Shown here one piece after another: positions 33,561 through 42,949 of a stretch of 64,000 bases of DNA. Within the stretch, counting starts at the first letter, position 1, and each line of letters opens with the position of its first letter. Made by a program: the position numbers and the translations under genes. This stretch comes from JADGRA01 sp052143535 (lineage in GTDB: Bacteria > Myxococcota > Myxococcia > Myxococcales > Myxococcaceae). The notes beneath the pieces were generated by a model. The model saw nothing but the letters and a program-made list of their open reading frames with translations, searched no databases and had not been told where the DNA came from. The stretch spans positions 186,001-250,000 of the forward strand of contig JBKQSS010000056.1 of NCBI GenBank assembly GCA_052143535.1, given 5' to 3'.

Positions 33561-35326
33561 GCGTGCCGTCGCGGCTGGTGGGCGCGGCCCAGCCGCCGCC
33601 CCGGCATGCCTCCATTCTGGAGGCGTTGCGCCGCGCGGCCGAGCATCCCTCGGGCCTCACCTTCGTCGACGCCTCGGAAAGCGAGGAGACGCTGCTCTGG
33701 TCCGAAGTGCGGACACGCGCCCGGGCGACGGCGGGCGCGCTGCGTCGCCTCGGCGTCCGCGCTGGCGACCGGGTGGCCATCGTCCTTCCCACCGCACCCG
33801 ACTTCATGGATGCCTTCTTCGGCTCGCTGCTCGCCGGAGCGGTGCCAGTGCCTCTGTACCCGCCAGTGCGTCTGGGGCGCCTCGAGGAGTACCACAAGGC
33901 CACTGCCCGCATGCTGCAACTGTCGGGCGCCGTGCTGGTGCTGACCGACGGCCTGGTGGGAAGGCTTCTCGGCCAGGCCATCGCCGCGGCCCGGCCTCGG
34001 CTCGGCTGCCACCGGGTGGGGCCGCTTCGGGAGGCGGGCGAGACACCCTTCGAGCAGCCGGTCGAGCCGCAGGCGCTGGCGGCGGTGCAGTTCTCGTCCG
34101 GAAGCACTGTCGACCCAAAGCCGGTGGCCTTGAGCCACGCCAACGTGATGGCCCAAGTGGAAACCATCCGCTCGCTGATGCCGGTCCGCGACGGAGTGCG
34201 GCCCCTCGGCGTCAGCTGGCTTCCGCTGTACCACGACATGGGCCTCATCGGCTGTCTGGTGAATGCAGTGGCCTACCCCGGCCCGTTGGTGCTGCTGCGG
34301 CCAGAGCAGTTCCTGGCGCGTCCTGCGCTATGGCTGCGGGCCCTGTCCCGGCACCGCGGGACGCTTTCGGCAGCGCCCAGCTTCGCCTATGCGCTGTGCG
34401 TCCGCCGCATCCGCTCCGAGGAGCTCGAAGGCGTCGACCTTTCCTCTTGGGCGCTCGCCCTCAACGGTGCCGAATCCATCTCCGCCGAGGTGGCGCGGCG
34501 CTTTGTGGAGCGTTTCAGCCCCTATGGCTTCGACCCACGTGCCCTGGTGCCGGCCTACGGACTCGCCGAGGCTTCGCTTGCGGTCGCCTTCGCCCCGAGC
34601 CGCTCCGCGCTGCGCACGGTGTCCGTCAACGCCACCGCCCTCGCCGCCGAAGGGCAAGTCCGACCTGGCAACCGCACCTTGGTTTCGGTCGGGCGGCCGG
34701 TCCCGGGAGCAGAGGTCGAAATCCGAGAAGAGTCCGGCGCAGTGGTGCCCCTCGGGACGGTCGGCCGCATCCATGTGCGGGGACCGTCGGTCATGGTCGG
34801 CTACCTCGACCAGCCCGAGGCCACCCGCTCCGCAGTCGTCGAAGGGTGGCTGGACACCGGCGACCTCGGCTTCGTGGCGGACGGCGAATTGGTGGTCTGT
34901 GGCCGCGCCAAGGACGTCATCGTCCTCCGCGGTGCCAACCACGTGCCGCAGGAGTTTGAGGAGGCTCTGGAAGGGCTCGCCGGGGTTCGGGCCGGCTGCG
35001 CGGTGGCGCTGGGCGCCATCCCACCGGGGTTAGAGGGTGAGGAACTGGTGCTGCTGGTGGAGCTCGGCCTCGGAGCTCCGGGCGACCTCGCCGACCAAAT
35101 TCGCACGCGCGTGCTCGAACGCACGGGCATTCGCCCCCACAGCGTCGAGTTGCTCACGCCCGGCACGTTGCCCCGCACCTCGAGCGGGAAGCTGAGGCGA
35201 CGGGAGGCCCTCAGGCGCTGGCAGACGGGGACGTTGACGCCGCCGCGCAAGGTCCGTCTTTTGGGGCTGGCCGGGGCAATGCTGAAGAGCGCGGTGGCCT
35301 TCGCGCGCGCGGACCGCGACCCATGA
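33557..35326 (+). CDS. Fatty acyl-AMP ligase (FAAL-like adenylate-forming enzyme)
   Basis: 589 residues. Adenylation motifs: QFSSGSTVDPKPVALSH, SWLPLYHDMGLIG, AYGLAEASLAVAF, DTGDLGFVADGELVVCGR, KDVIVLRGANHVPQEFE and C-terminal Lys in PRTSSGKLRRREA. The GRxKDxIxxxGxNxxPQ pattern and LPLYHDMGLIG are characteristic of FAALs, which make acyl-adenylates and pass them to an ACP rather than CoA. Overlaps the ACP gene (ATGA), supporting that pairing. A long-chain acyl-CoA ligase remains the alternative. Confidence 0.92.
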   Translation: MSVPSRLVGAAQPPPRHASILEALRRAAEHPSGLTFVDASESEETLLWSEVRTRARATAGALRRLGVRAGDRVAIVLPTAPDFMDAFFGSLLAGAVPVPLYPPVRLGRLEEYHKATARMLQLSGAVLVLTDGLVGRLLGQAIAAARPRLGCHRVGPLREAGETPFEQPVEPQALAAVQFSSGSTVDPKPVALSHANVMAQVETIRSLMPVRDGVRPLGVSWLPLYHDMGLIGCLVNAVAYPGPLVLLRPEQFLARPALWLRALSRHRGTLSAAPSFAYALCVRRIRSEELEGVDLSSWALALNGAESISAEVARRFVERFSPYGFDPRALVPAYGLAEASLAVAFAPSRSALRTVSVNATALAAEGQVRPGNRTLVSVGRPVPGAEVEIREESGAVVPLGTVGRIHVRGPSVMVGYLDQPEATRSAVVEGWLDTGDLGFVADGELVVCGRAKDVIVLRGANHVPQEFEEALEGLAGVRAGCAVALGAIPPGLEGEELVLLVELGLGAPGDLADQIRTRVLERTGIRPHSVELLTPGTLPRTSSGKLRRREALRRWQTGTLTPPRKVRLLGLAGAMLKSAVAFARADRDP

Positions 35327-36417
35327 AAGTGGACGTGGCCATCGCAGGAGGTGGCCCGGCAGGGCTGGCAGCCGCCATTCATGCCGCCACCGCCGGGCTT
35401 TCGGTGGCCATCTTCGAGCGCGAGGAGCTACCGCGTGACAAGGCGTGCGGAGAGGGGTTGATGCCGCCAGGGCTTCAAGCGCTGGAGCGGCTGGGTGCGC
35501 GGAAAGGCCTCGGGCCTTCCGACTGGGCACCCATCCGCGGCATCCGCTACCTGCAGGAGGACGGCTCATCGCTGGAAGGGCGACTGCCCGGCGCGGGTGG
35601 AATTGGCATCCGCCGCACGGCGCTCGCGCGGGTGTTGCTGGACCGCGCGCTGGACGCTGGAGTCTCGGTGCACGCGCGGACCGCGGTCCGCGCTCACCGC
35701 CGGAGCAGCCGGGGGGTGGAGGTGGAAACCGACGCCGGCACCTGGGAGGCGGCGGTGCTGGTCGCGGCCGATGGCCTCGCCTCGCCCCTTCGGGCGGCCG
35801 AAGGGCTCGACCTTCCGGCGACCGGGCCCCGTCGCTTCGGGCTCCGCCAGCACGTCCGGCTGCAGCCCTGGACGGACTGCGTGGAAGTCCACCTCTCCGA
35901 AGGCTTGGAGGCCTACGTCACCCCAGCCGGCCCAGAGCGGGTGGGAGTTGCCTTCCTCTGGGAAGATGGACGGGTCCCGCCGCAAATCTCCTGGCCGGCC
36001 TTGGTGCAGCGCGTTCCGGTGCTCGCCGAGCGGCTCCAAGGCGCCGAAAGCGACTCCGCCCCCCGCGGTGCCGGCCCGCTGAGACGACGGGTGCAGGCGC
36101 GCGTACGGCCTCGCTTCGTCCTTCTGGGGGACGCGGCCGGCTACGTGGATGCCATCACCGGCGAAGGGCTCTCGCTGGCCTTGGTTTGTGCCGAGGCGCT
36201 CGGGGCGTGCCTTCCCGACGTCGTCTCCGCCGGAGGCGAGCCAGCCGCTTTCCGTCCCTACCTCGAAACCTGCCGGCGGGAGTACCGCCGCTATGCCCTG
36301 GTGGCCCGGAGCGTACTCTGCCTCGCCCGACACCCGAGGGTGCGCCGCGGCGTCCTCGCCACCCTGGGGTTGAGCCCGGACCTGTTCTCCTGGCTTCTGG
36401 CGCACACCGTCGCCTGA
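35323..36417 (+). CDS. FAD-dependent oxidoreductase (geranylgeranyl reductase / aromatic hydroxylase-like)
   Basis: 364 residues. N-terminal Rossmann GxGxxG in VAIAGGGPAGLAAA, an Arg-containing FEREELPRDKACGEGLMP segment, and the second FAD motif LLGDAAGYVDAITGEGLSLAL. This belongs to the UbiH/GGR-type flavoprotein group. In Streptomyces, SrsC of this broad class hydroxylates a methylated alkylresorcinol to a quinone; a similar tailoring step, or reduction of a double bond, is plausible here. It starts within the FAAL stop (ATGA) and closes the overlapping five-gene set. Confidence 0.9.
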   Translation: MKVDVAIAGGGPAGLAAAIHAATAGLSVAIFEREELPRDKACGEGLMPPGLQALERLGARKGLGPSDWAPIRGIRYLQEDGSSLEGRLPGAGGIGIRRTALARVLLDRALDAGVSVHARTAVRAHRRSSRGVEVETDAGTWEAAVLVAADGLASPLRAAEGLDLPATGPRRFGLRQHVRLQPWTDCVEVHLSEGLEAYVTPAGPERVGVAFLWEDGRVPPQISWPALVQRVPVLAERLQGAESDSAPRGAGPLRRRVQARVRPRFVLLGDAAGYVDAITGEGLSLALVCAEALGACLPDVVSAGGEPAAFRPYLETCRREYRRYALVARSVLCLARHPRVRRGVLATLGLSPDLFSWLLAHTVA

Positions 36418-36515
36418 CGCTGACGGCGCGCCCGAGAGACCCCACGGGCCAACGGCGCGGGGCTGTTGCCACCCTGGAACAGTGCCTAGCTTCTCCATTC
36501 CATGCGAGCTCTGCG

Positions 36516-37616
36516 GTGACGAAGGTCCGAGCAGGCTTCCTCCCACTGCGCTGGTGGCACTGGGCACTCCTCGGCCTGACAATCGCTTGGCTTGCCATCC
36601 TCGCCGTGCGCCAGCCGCTCACCCGGTACGCAACGCACCGGGCCCTGAGGGCCATTCCCGGTTGGGAGGCCGACGCCGCGGATGCCCGCCTCGGCTTCTT
36701 TCCGCTGGTCTACACGGTGACCGGGGTGCATCTCGTCCCCGAGGACCGAAGCTTGCCCGTCTTCTACATCGAGCGCATGGACACCGGCGTTTTCTGGGGT
36801 GACTTGCTCCGCCGACGCCTCAACGGCTGGGCCAATCTCGACCGCGTCAAAATGACGTTTTTCCTTATCCCCATCCACATCCCAGACCTGGCCGCCATGC
36901 TGCAAAAGGTAATGCCCCTGGCCATCGAGCGTATGCAGTGCAAGGCCAGTGAAATCACCATCGCGCTCCGTCACACCCGGAGCGGTGACCCAGAAAAGCC
37001 CGAAGGTGACGGGCCTCAGCTCTGGTTCCATGACCTCGAAGCAACGGTGGAAGGCCTCGCCACCCGGCCGGAGCTACAGCCACACGCCACGACGCTCGCC
37101 TTAAGAGCCACCATGGCAAGCACCGGGAAATTGTCGGCGTTCGTCACGGTCGACCTCCTCACGCCAGGTGCGAATACCTTCACCGGTCAGCTCGGGCTGG
37201 TGGGCTTGAAGCTGGCTGACCTCGACTCGGTGCTCGGGCCATCTGGGTTTAGGCTCAGCGGCACGTTCGACTTGAAGGCGCGCTTCGGAGTGGACCACGG
37301 GAAGTTGTCCGGCGCGCTGGAGCCCGTCTTGAAGCACGGTCAGGTGGAGGCCCTGGGCGGCGACCTCGGGAAGAAGCTGGAGGTGGCCCTGGCCGATGAC
37401 GGCGTCCAGTTGCTCTCGGACCGGGTGCCGGGGCGGGACGCCTTGGTCACCATCATCCCCATCCATGGCAACCTCAACCACCCGAAGCTCGACGTCTGGG
37501 CAGCCGTCTCAGGCGTGCTCCGCAACGCCTTCGTGGTTGGCCTGTCGGAAAGCCTCCAACAACTCCCCGCCCCCAAGCCCGAAACGGCCTCCCGGGCGAG
37601 CACGGAACACCCCTAG
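36516..37616 (+). CDS. Membrane-anchored AsmA/DUF748-like protein
   Basis: 366 residues from GTG 36516. One N-terminal membrane helix (WWHWALLGLTIAWLAILAV), then periplasmic repeats reminiscent of AsmA/DUF748: ADARLGFFPLVYTVTGVHLVPED, FYIERMDTGVFWGDLLRRR, FRLSGTFDLKARFG and VTIIPIHGNLNHPKLDVW. AsmA-like proteins form grooved beta structures implicated in lipid transport between membranes. Ninety-eight bases separate it from the PKS operon, so co-transcription is possible. A role in moving the polyketide lipid outward is inference only. Confidence 0.8.
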   Translation: MTKVRAGFLPLRWWHWALLGLTIAWLAILAVRQPLTRYATHRALRAIPGWEADAADARLGFFPLVYTVTGVHLVPEDRSLPVFYIERMDTGVFWGDLLRRRLNGWANLDRVKMTFFLIPIHIPDLAAMLQKVMPLAIERMQCKASEITIALRHTRSGDPEKPEGDGPQLWFHDLEATVEGLATRPELQPHATTLALRATMASTGKLSAFVTVDLLTPGANTFTGQLGLVGLKLADLDSVLGPSGFRLSGTFDLKARFGVDHGKLSGALEPVLKHGQVEALGGDLGKKLEVALADDGVQLLSDRVPGRDALVTIIPIHGNLNHPKLDVWAAVSGVLRNAFVVGLSESLQQLPAPKPETASRASTEHP

Positions 37617-37625
37617 GCTCGTCCC

Positions 37626-38027
37626 ATGCGCCATCCCCCCGCACTGCTGCTCGCATTCCTGTTTGCCTGCTCGCACGCCGAGACGGTGGCCTCGCCCGCC
37701 ACACCCAGTCCTCCGGATGCGCCCACCCGCCTCCCCAGCGCCGGCTCCGTGACGCCGCCAAGCGACCCCGGCCATCCGGCCCTGGCCAGCTCTCCTGCTC
37801 AGCTCATGGCGCCGGGCTCGGCTGACGCCATCGCCGCGGCCCTTCGAAAGCGTGGGCTGCTCTCAGCGGACGCTTCCAGCGAGGCGCTGGAGCAGGCGCT
37901 GCGAAAGTTCCAGGACTCGCAGGGTCTCGCCGCCACCGGTTTCCCGGACCACGAGACGCTGCGGAAGCTCGGCATCGACCCGCGGACGGTGGACCGGACG
38001 ACCGCAAAACCTGACGCTGGAAGCTGA
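37626..38027 (+). CDS. Lipoprotein with peptidoglycan-binding domain
   Basis: 133 residues. Lipoprotein signal HPPALLLAFLFAC, a Pro/Ser/Ala linker (~20-65), then a PG_binding_1-type three-helix domain (~70-122): ADAIAAALRKRGLLSAD, ALRKFQDSQGLAATGFPD and TLRKLGID. It should tether the outer membrane or periplasm to murein. Begins 9 bases after the AsmA-like gene, so the two are almost certainly co-transcribed. Confidence 0.85.
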   Translation: MRHPPALLLAFLFACSHAETVASPATPSPPDAPTRLPSAGSVTPPSDPGHPALASSPAQLMAPGSADAIAAALRKRGLLSADASSEALEQALRKFQDSQGLAATGFPDHETLRKLGIDPRTVDRTTAKPDAGS

Positions 38028-38063
38028 GGCCTCGCCCCGGGGGCTGGAGAGCGGGCTCCAGCG

Positions 38064-39854
38064 TCAAAACCCCGGCGGCCTCTCGCCAGCCACCTTCAAG
38101 CCCTGCTCCAGCGCCATGCCCACCCGGGCGAGCGTTCCCTCGTCGAAGAGCCGGCCAATCAGCGTCACGCCCTGTGGCACGCGGTGCTTTTCGGGAAGCT
38201 GCGGCCATTGCTGTCCTGGCGGTGGCAGCCAGTCGCTGCGGATGCGGTCGATTTCGATGAAGCCAGCCCGCAGCGTGAGGGAGGGATGCCCGGTGAGATT
38301 CGTTCCGATAAGCGTCTCGTCGCGCAAATAGGGCACCAGTAAGACGTCCACCGTCGTCAACAGCGTATTCATGGCCACCGCCGCCTGGCGCCGCAGCCGG
38401 TCGGCCTGGACGAGGTCCACCGCCGAGAGGAAGCGCGCCTGGCGGAACAAGTTGGGCCAGGCGTCGAAGACTTGCATCTTCAGCTCGTCCATTTGGTGAG
38501 AGAGCGTCATCTCCTCGAAGGAGGCCGCTGCCTCAGCAAAGAGCACGGTGTTCAGCGCAGCGTAGGGAAGTGCCGGAAACTCGACCGGCACCGGTGTCAT
38601 CCCGGCCGCCTTCACCGCGTCCAGCACAGACTTGTCCACTGGGAGTGACTGCTTGTCGAAGCTGTTGGCGGGCTTCTCAAGCCAGGAGGGGACATACCCC
38701 ACGCGAAGCTTGGAAACGGGCTGTGCGGCGTCAAACTCAAGATGGCTCGGGACGCACCCCAAGTCCTTGCCATCGGGACCAGAAATGGCCGCCAGGACCA
38801 GCAGCGTGTCCTCCACGCTGCGCGCCATGGCCCCCAGCTTGTCCAAGGACCAACACAACGTCATGGCGCCGGTGCGGGGGACGCGTCCAAAGGTGGGTCG
38901 GAGCCCAGTCACCCCGCAGCGAGACGAGGGCGAGACAATGCTGCCTCCGGTTTCGCTGCCGATGGCAAAGCCCACCAGACCTGCCGCGGTGGCAGCGGCA
39001 GAACCCGCGCTCGAGCCACTGGAGCCCTCGGCGAGGAGCCAGGGATTCTTTGTCTCTCCTCCGAACCAAATGTCATTGAGCGCCAGCGCTCCCAGTGACA
39101 ACTTGGCCAAAAGGACAGCCCCCGCCGTGTGGAGCCGGTCCACCACCGTCCCGTCCTTGGTTGGAACCCGGTCCTTGAAGGGCTCTGCTCCCCAAGTGGT
39201 TCGAATGCCGGCGGTGTCCAGGAGGTCCTTGACTCCCCAGGGGATGCCATGCAGGGGGCCTCGCCATTTCCCCTGGGCAATCTCCGCGTCGGCTCTGCGC
39301 GCTTGCTCGCGCGCCAGCTCGGGTGTGAGGGTGATGACACATTCCAGTTTCGGGCCGAAACGATGAAGGCGCTCCAGATAAAGCTCGGTGAGCCGCGACG
39401 AGGAGATTTTTCGGGTTCGAAGCCATTCGGAGAGGGCGGTAACCGGCGCGTAGGCGATGTCCGTGTCGCTCGAAGGTAGCGGCGCCAAGGAGCGCGAGAA
39501 TTTGGTCCGCGTACGCGACGGGCCGGTCGGTGCGCCGGGAATGCGCGGGTCCCAGAGGCACGCCGGAACGATGGCTTCCGCTGGGTGGTAGGCCCGTCGG
39601 TCCTTCAGTGTTGCGCCAAAGTTGACGTCCCAGGAGGAGGAGGCCTGTGAGCGTTCAGCTGCCGTGTAGCGAACTTCCGCCAGCTTCTCCGCCTCGGCGA
39701 CAGTGGCGGGCGTAATAGCGGACGCCGAGGGTGCCTCGGCCGCCGCGGCCCCAGCGTCCCCCGTCGCCGCAACCGTGGAGGCCGGCCGCACCACAGCCGC
39801 TCCCGCGAGCAGCGCACTGCCAGCGATGAATTTACGTCTCGAAGTCCGGGCCAT
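38064..39854 (-). CDS. Tat-exported amidase-signature enzyme
   Basis: 596 residues. A twin-arginine signal (TSRRKFIAGSALLAGAAVV) directs folded export. The amidase signature domain has Ser-cisSer-Lys residues: Lys in PWGVKDLLDTAG and serines in AEGSSGSSAGSAAATAAG with GSETGGSIVSPSS. It hydrolyses an amide or ester of unknown identity. Unlike cytoplasmic GatA it is secreted and has no gatB or gatC next to it. A ~110-residue N-terminal extension precedes the core domain. Convergent with the PG-binding lipoprotein. Confidence 0.92.
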   Translation of the reverse strand: MARTSRRKFIAGSALLAGAAVVRPASTVAATGDAGAAAAEAPSASAITPATVAEAEKLAEVRYTAAERSQASSSWDVNFGATLKDRRAYHPAEAIVPACLWDPRIPGAPTGPSRTRTKFSRSLAPLPSSDTDIAYAPVTALSEWLRTRKISSSRLTELYLERLHRFGPKLECVITLTPELAREQARRADAEIAQGKWRGPLHGIPWGVKDLLDTAGIRTTWGAEPFKDRVPTKDGTVVDRLHTAGAVLLAKLSLGALALNDIWFGGETKNPWLLAEGSSGSSAGSAAATAAGLVGFAIGSETGGSIVSPSSRCGVTGLRPTFGRVPRTGAMTLCWSLDKLGAMARSVEDTLLVLAAISGPDGKDLGCVPSHLEFDAAQPVSKLRVGYVPSWLEKPANSFDKQSLPVDKSVLDAVKAAGMTPVPVEFPALPYAALNTVLFAEAAASFEEMTLSHQMDELKMQVFDAWPNLFRQARFLSAVDLVQADRLRRQAAVAMNTLLTTVDVLLVPYLRDETLIGTNLTGHPSLTLRAGFIEIDRIRSDWLPPPGQQWPQLPEKHRVPQGVTLIGRLFDEGTLARVGMALEQGLKVAGERPPGF

Positions 39855-39898
39855 GCCTGGTCGCTCCAGTGAAGGGGGGAGCGGACTTTAGCGGTTCG

Positions 39899-42800
39899 TC
39901 AGAAGAGTCCCACGCTGAACTGGATGGCGGCGAGCTGCTCGTTCAAGGACGCGTCCGGAGCAAGGTTAAACCCGAGGTCCAGCGCCAGCGGACCGATGGG
40001 CGTCGCGTACCGCAGGCCAACGCCGGCGACAGGACGAAGGACGAAGGGTCGGAATTGGTGGGGGTCCGCCCAGAGGTTTCCGGCCTCGAAGAAAATGCCG
40101 AGGTCGAAGCCGAGAATGGCCGGGAAGCGCACTTCCGACTTGAAGAGGGTGAAGAGCAGACCTCCTTCGCTCGGGACCTGCCGGCCCTCGGTGAGGACGA
40201 TGCCGGCGGGCGTACAGCCGCCCGACCAGACCAACGCCGCACAGGAGTTTCGCTGAGCTGCGTAAAGAGCGTGCTCATCCTGAGGGATGACACCGTCCTC
40301 GGGGAAACCACGCAGCGTCGTCACTCCGCCTAGGTAGAAACGCTCCGGAGCAATGACTTGTCCCCCGGCGACGAGATTGAAAATCTTTCCGCCACGAAGC
40401 GAGATGGCCAGAACCACTCGGTCTCCCAGCGGGACGTAGCCGGTGATTCCGGCCGAGAGCTTCCATGTAAAAATGCGCGTCGGCTGGGGGTTATTGCCGC
40501 TGGCATCGGTGCTCTCGGCGCTGAGGTCCTTGGTCAACTCACCCACCGTGGTGATGAGCAAGCCCTGGTGCGGGTTGAGGGGGTTGTCCCGAAAGTCGAG
40601 GGTGAAGGCGGGGCTGAGCGTCTGAAGCGCGTAGTTGCCGGTCGGAAAGCGGAGGTTGGTGATGTCCGCGCTGGTGGTGGCTTCGAGCGCAGAGACGGCG
40701 TCGTACTGCCGCACGAGAATGCCCTCCACCGTGTACTGCCCGGTAAAGCTCAGCCACGAGTTGAGCTGCCACACCATGCCGGCAATGCCTGCCACACGGC
40801 TGAAGAAGTAAGAGGGGCGATGGACGCGCTCGGCGACGAAGGTCAGTCGGGCGTTGATGTCCTGGGGCAACAGCCACGGGATGCGCGCCTGGGAGAAGGT
40901 GGCGTTGAAGTTGAAGTCGATGCCGTTGAGGCCCTGGAGCTGGGAGGCAGGGGTGAACTGCTGCAACGGCAACAGGCTCAAGCCCACGTAGTTCACCTTC
41001 CCGCGGGCGGTGAAATTGATGGCCTCGCCAAAGATGTTGGGAAACACGAGGTCCCCCACCACGCGGGGGCCGTCGTAAGTCGAGTACCCGAATCCGCCCG
41101 AGCCGGACAACAGCGGACGTTCCCGCGCCTCAATCAGGACGTCTTTCACCGACTCTTCAGCATCCGGGTTGAGCAGCGTCACGGACACCTGACGGAAGAT
41201 GCCTAAGGAGAGCAAGTTCGCCTGGCTGGCATACACGTCTTCGGGGTCCAACGGCCGGCCCGGTCGAACGACCAGGTTTTCTCGGACCAGTTTCTCGTCG
41301 GTACGTTGCAGCCCCCTGATGACGACCTGCCCGACGCGAACCGCGGGTCCCGGCTGTGTTCGAACCACCACCTCGGCTCGGCGGTCGTTGTCCAGCAGCC
41401 TCGGCACGACGTCCACCCGTGCAAAGAGGTAGCTGCCTCGGCCGAGTCGGCGCAGCAACTCGAGCCGAAGCTGTTCCATGGCGCGCGTCGACAGCGGCGC
41501 TCCGGGCGTCAGCGGACCCAGTGGGGGCGGAACGAAGCCTTTGGGAAGTCCCTCGAAGGTGATTGCTTGGATTCGGGTTTGGATGCCCTCCTCGACGCGG
41601 AAATGGACTTGGGCCGTGTGGCGCACCGCGTCCCAGTCCAACAGAGTGAGTTGCACCCGGGCCCCAAGGAAGCCGTCCTCGTGGTAGCTGGCTTGAAGCG
41701 CCTCGGCGCCGGCCCGGTACGCCTCCTCGACGAAGACCTCGAGCGGGGCCAGTTCCGGGGCGGCACCAAGGTCCGTCCTCTGGGACTGGCTCCGCGAGTC
41801 AATGGGGTCATCTATCAGCCGCGCGTCGCCAGGCAAAGGCGGCGTGTGCGCCGCGATGACTTCGGACAGCACCCGACGGAGCCGAGCGTCCGACAATGAC
41901 TTCGCTCCGTCGAAGGCGATGTTGGTCACTCTCAGCACCGGGCCTTCATCCACCGCGAAGACGACCTCGGTGGGCCCTCCCCGAGCGTCCGCGAACTCGC
42001 TCGATGCAACCTGTACTTCGGCGAACCCTCGGTAGCGGTAAAACGCTTCCAGGCGGCGCGCCAGGCGGGCCTCAGTGGCGACGTCAAGCGTTTCAGACTG
42101 GTCGTAGTCCAGAACGTCGAGGAGCTGCCTCGACGGGAATCGCCGGTTCCCCCGAATGGCAAAGGTAAGCACGGGCCCGGCGTCGACTGGCACTTCGACG
42201 ATGGCACCGGAGGGTCCTTCCTTCACCGTCGGAGTGCCCACCCGCGCCCTAAAGTGACGCGTCTCTCGGTACAGGGCGCGGACTCGGTCGACGCCTTTCT
42301 CCAGGGCGGTCTGGTCGAGGATGGTTCCGCTCGGTAGTCCGAAGGCGTCCCGCAGCGTCAGTTCGGGAAGCCCAGGCGTTCCAAGGAAGTGCACCTCGGC
42401 CACGCGGGTGGGCAAGCCCTCGGAAATGTTGAGTCCGATGTCCGCCAGCGCGCCATTGCGTGTGACGGTGATGGTGACGTCCGTCTGGTTCCAGCCACGC
42501 CGAGCGTAAGCCTGGAGGATGCCAGCTTTCGCCTCCTCCAACTTCTCGGTGTAGAAGTCGCTGCCCTCCGTCAGCCGAGCCGCTGCGAGGACGTCTCCTC
42601 GAGTCATCAGCTTGTTTCCCGTCACGGCCACCAGATGGACTTTGGCCACCGGCGCGCACTCGAACACCACCGTCACCCCGGCCCCGTCGGGGTGTGCCTC
42701 CACCACCACGTCGGCGAAGCGGCCCGTGGCGAACAGCAACTCGATGCTTCGCCGCACGGCCTGGGGGTCGAGCGGCTGTCCTGCCTGCAGCACTACCAAG

Positions 42801-42949
42801 GGCCGAAACTCGGCGGCCTGCATCCCCTCGGGCAGGTGCAGCACCACCTCGGTCACCATCGGCCGGGGGACGGGCCCCGCCTGCGCCGCTCGGGCGCTGG
42901 CGCGCCCGGCGACGAGCAGCAACAGGGCGAGTGTTACTCGACTTCCCAA
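39899..42949 (-). CDS. Omp85-family outer-membrane protein with seven POTRA domains (BamA/TamA-like)
   Basis: 1016 residues from TTG 42949, which gives a normal signal peptide (GSRVTLALLLLVAGRASA); GTG 43009 is an in-frame alternative overlapping tamB by 76 bases. Seven consecutive POTRA-like repeats at ~31-100, 101-179, 180-258, 259-336, 337-455 (with a ~40-residue insertion), 456-534 and 535-611, each with beta-alpha-alpha-beta-beta spacing and glycine turns such as VVIRGLQRTDEKLV. The C-terminal barrel (~612-1016) includes FYLGGVTTLRGFPEDG, the RGF box of loop 6. It ends in an aromatic (SVGLF), the BAM signal. Follows tamB directly, as TamA partners do. Confidence 0.93.
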   Translation of the reverse strand: MGSRVTLALLLLVAGRASARAAQAGPVPRPMVTEVVLHLPEGMQAAEFRPLVVLQAGQPLDPQAVRRSIELLFATGRFADVVVEAHPDGAGVTVVFECAPVAKVHLVAVTGNKLMTRGDVLAAARLTEGSDFYTEKLEEAKAGILQAYARRGWNQTDVTITVTRNGALADIGLNISEGLPTRVAEVHFLGTPGLPELTLRDAFGLPSGTILDQTALEKGVDRVRALYRETRHFRARVGTPTVKEGPSGAIVEVPVDAGPVLTFAIRGNRRFPSRQLLDVLDYDQSETLDVATEARLARRLEAFYRYRGFAEVQVASSEFADARGGPTEVVFAVDEGPVLRVTNIAFDGAKSLSDARLRRVLSEVIAAHTPPLPGDARLIDDPIDSRSQSQRTDLGAAPELAPLEVFVEEAYRAGAEALQASYHEDGFLGARVQLTLLDWDAVRHTAQVHFRVEEGIQTRIQAITFEGLPKGFVPPPLGPLTPGAPLSTRAMEQLRLELLRRLGRGSYLFARVDVVPRLLDNDRRAEVVVRTQPGPAVRVGQVVIRGLQRTDEKLVRENLVVRPGRPLDPEDVYASQANLLSLGIFRQVSVTLLNPDAEESVKDVLIEARERPLLSGSGGFGYSTYDGPRVVGDLVFPNIFGEAINFTARGKVNYVGLSLLPLQQFTPASQLQGLNGIDFNFNATFSQARIPWLLPQDINARLTFVAERVHRPSYFFSRVAGIAGMVWQLNSWLSFTGQYTVEGILVRQYDAVSALEATTSADITNLRFPTGNYALQTLSPAFTLDFRDNPLNPHQGLLITTVGELTKDLSAESTDASGNNPQPTRIFTWKLSAGITGYVPLGDRVVLAISLRGGKIFNLVAGGQVIAPERFYLGGVTTLRGFPEDGVIPQDEHALYAAQRNSCAALVWSGGCTPAGIVLTEGRQVPSEGGLLFTLFKSEVRFPAILGFDLGIFFEAGNLWADPHQFRPFVLRPVAGVGLRYATPIGPLALDLGFNLAPDASLNEQLAAIQFSVGLF

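Noticed and set aside
38064..39854. GatA subunit of the tRNA amidotransferase
   Set aside because: Has a Tat signal and a long extension, and no gatB or gatC nearby.
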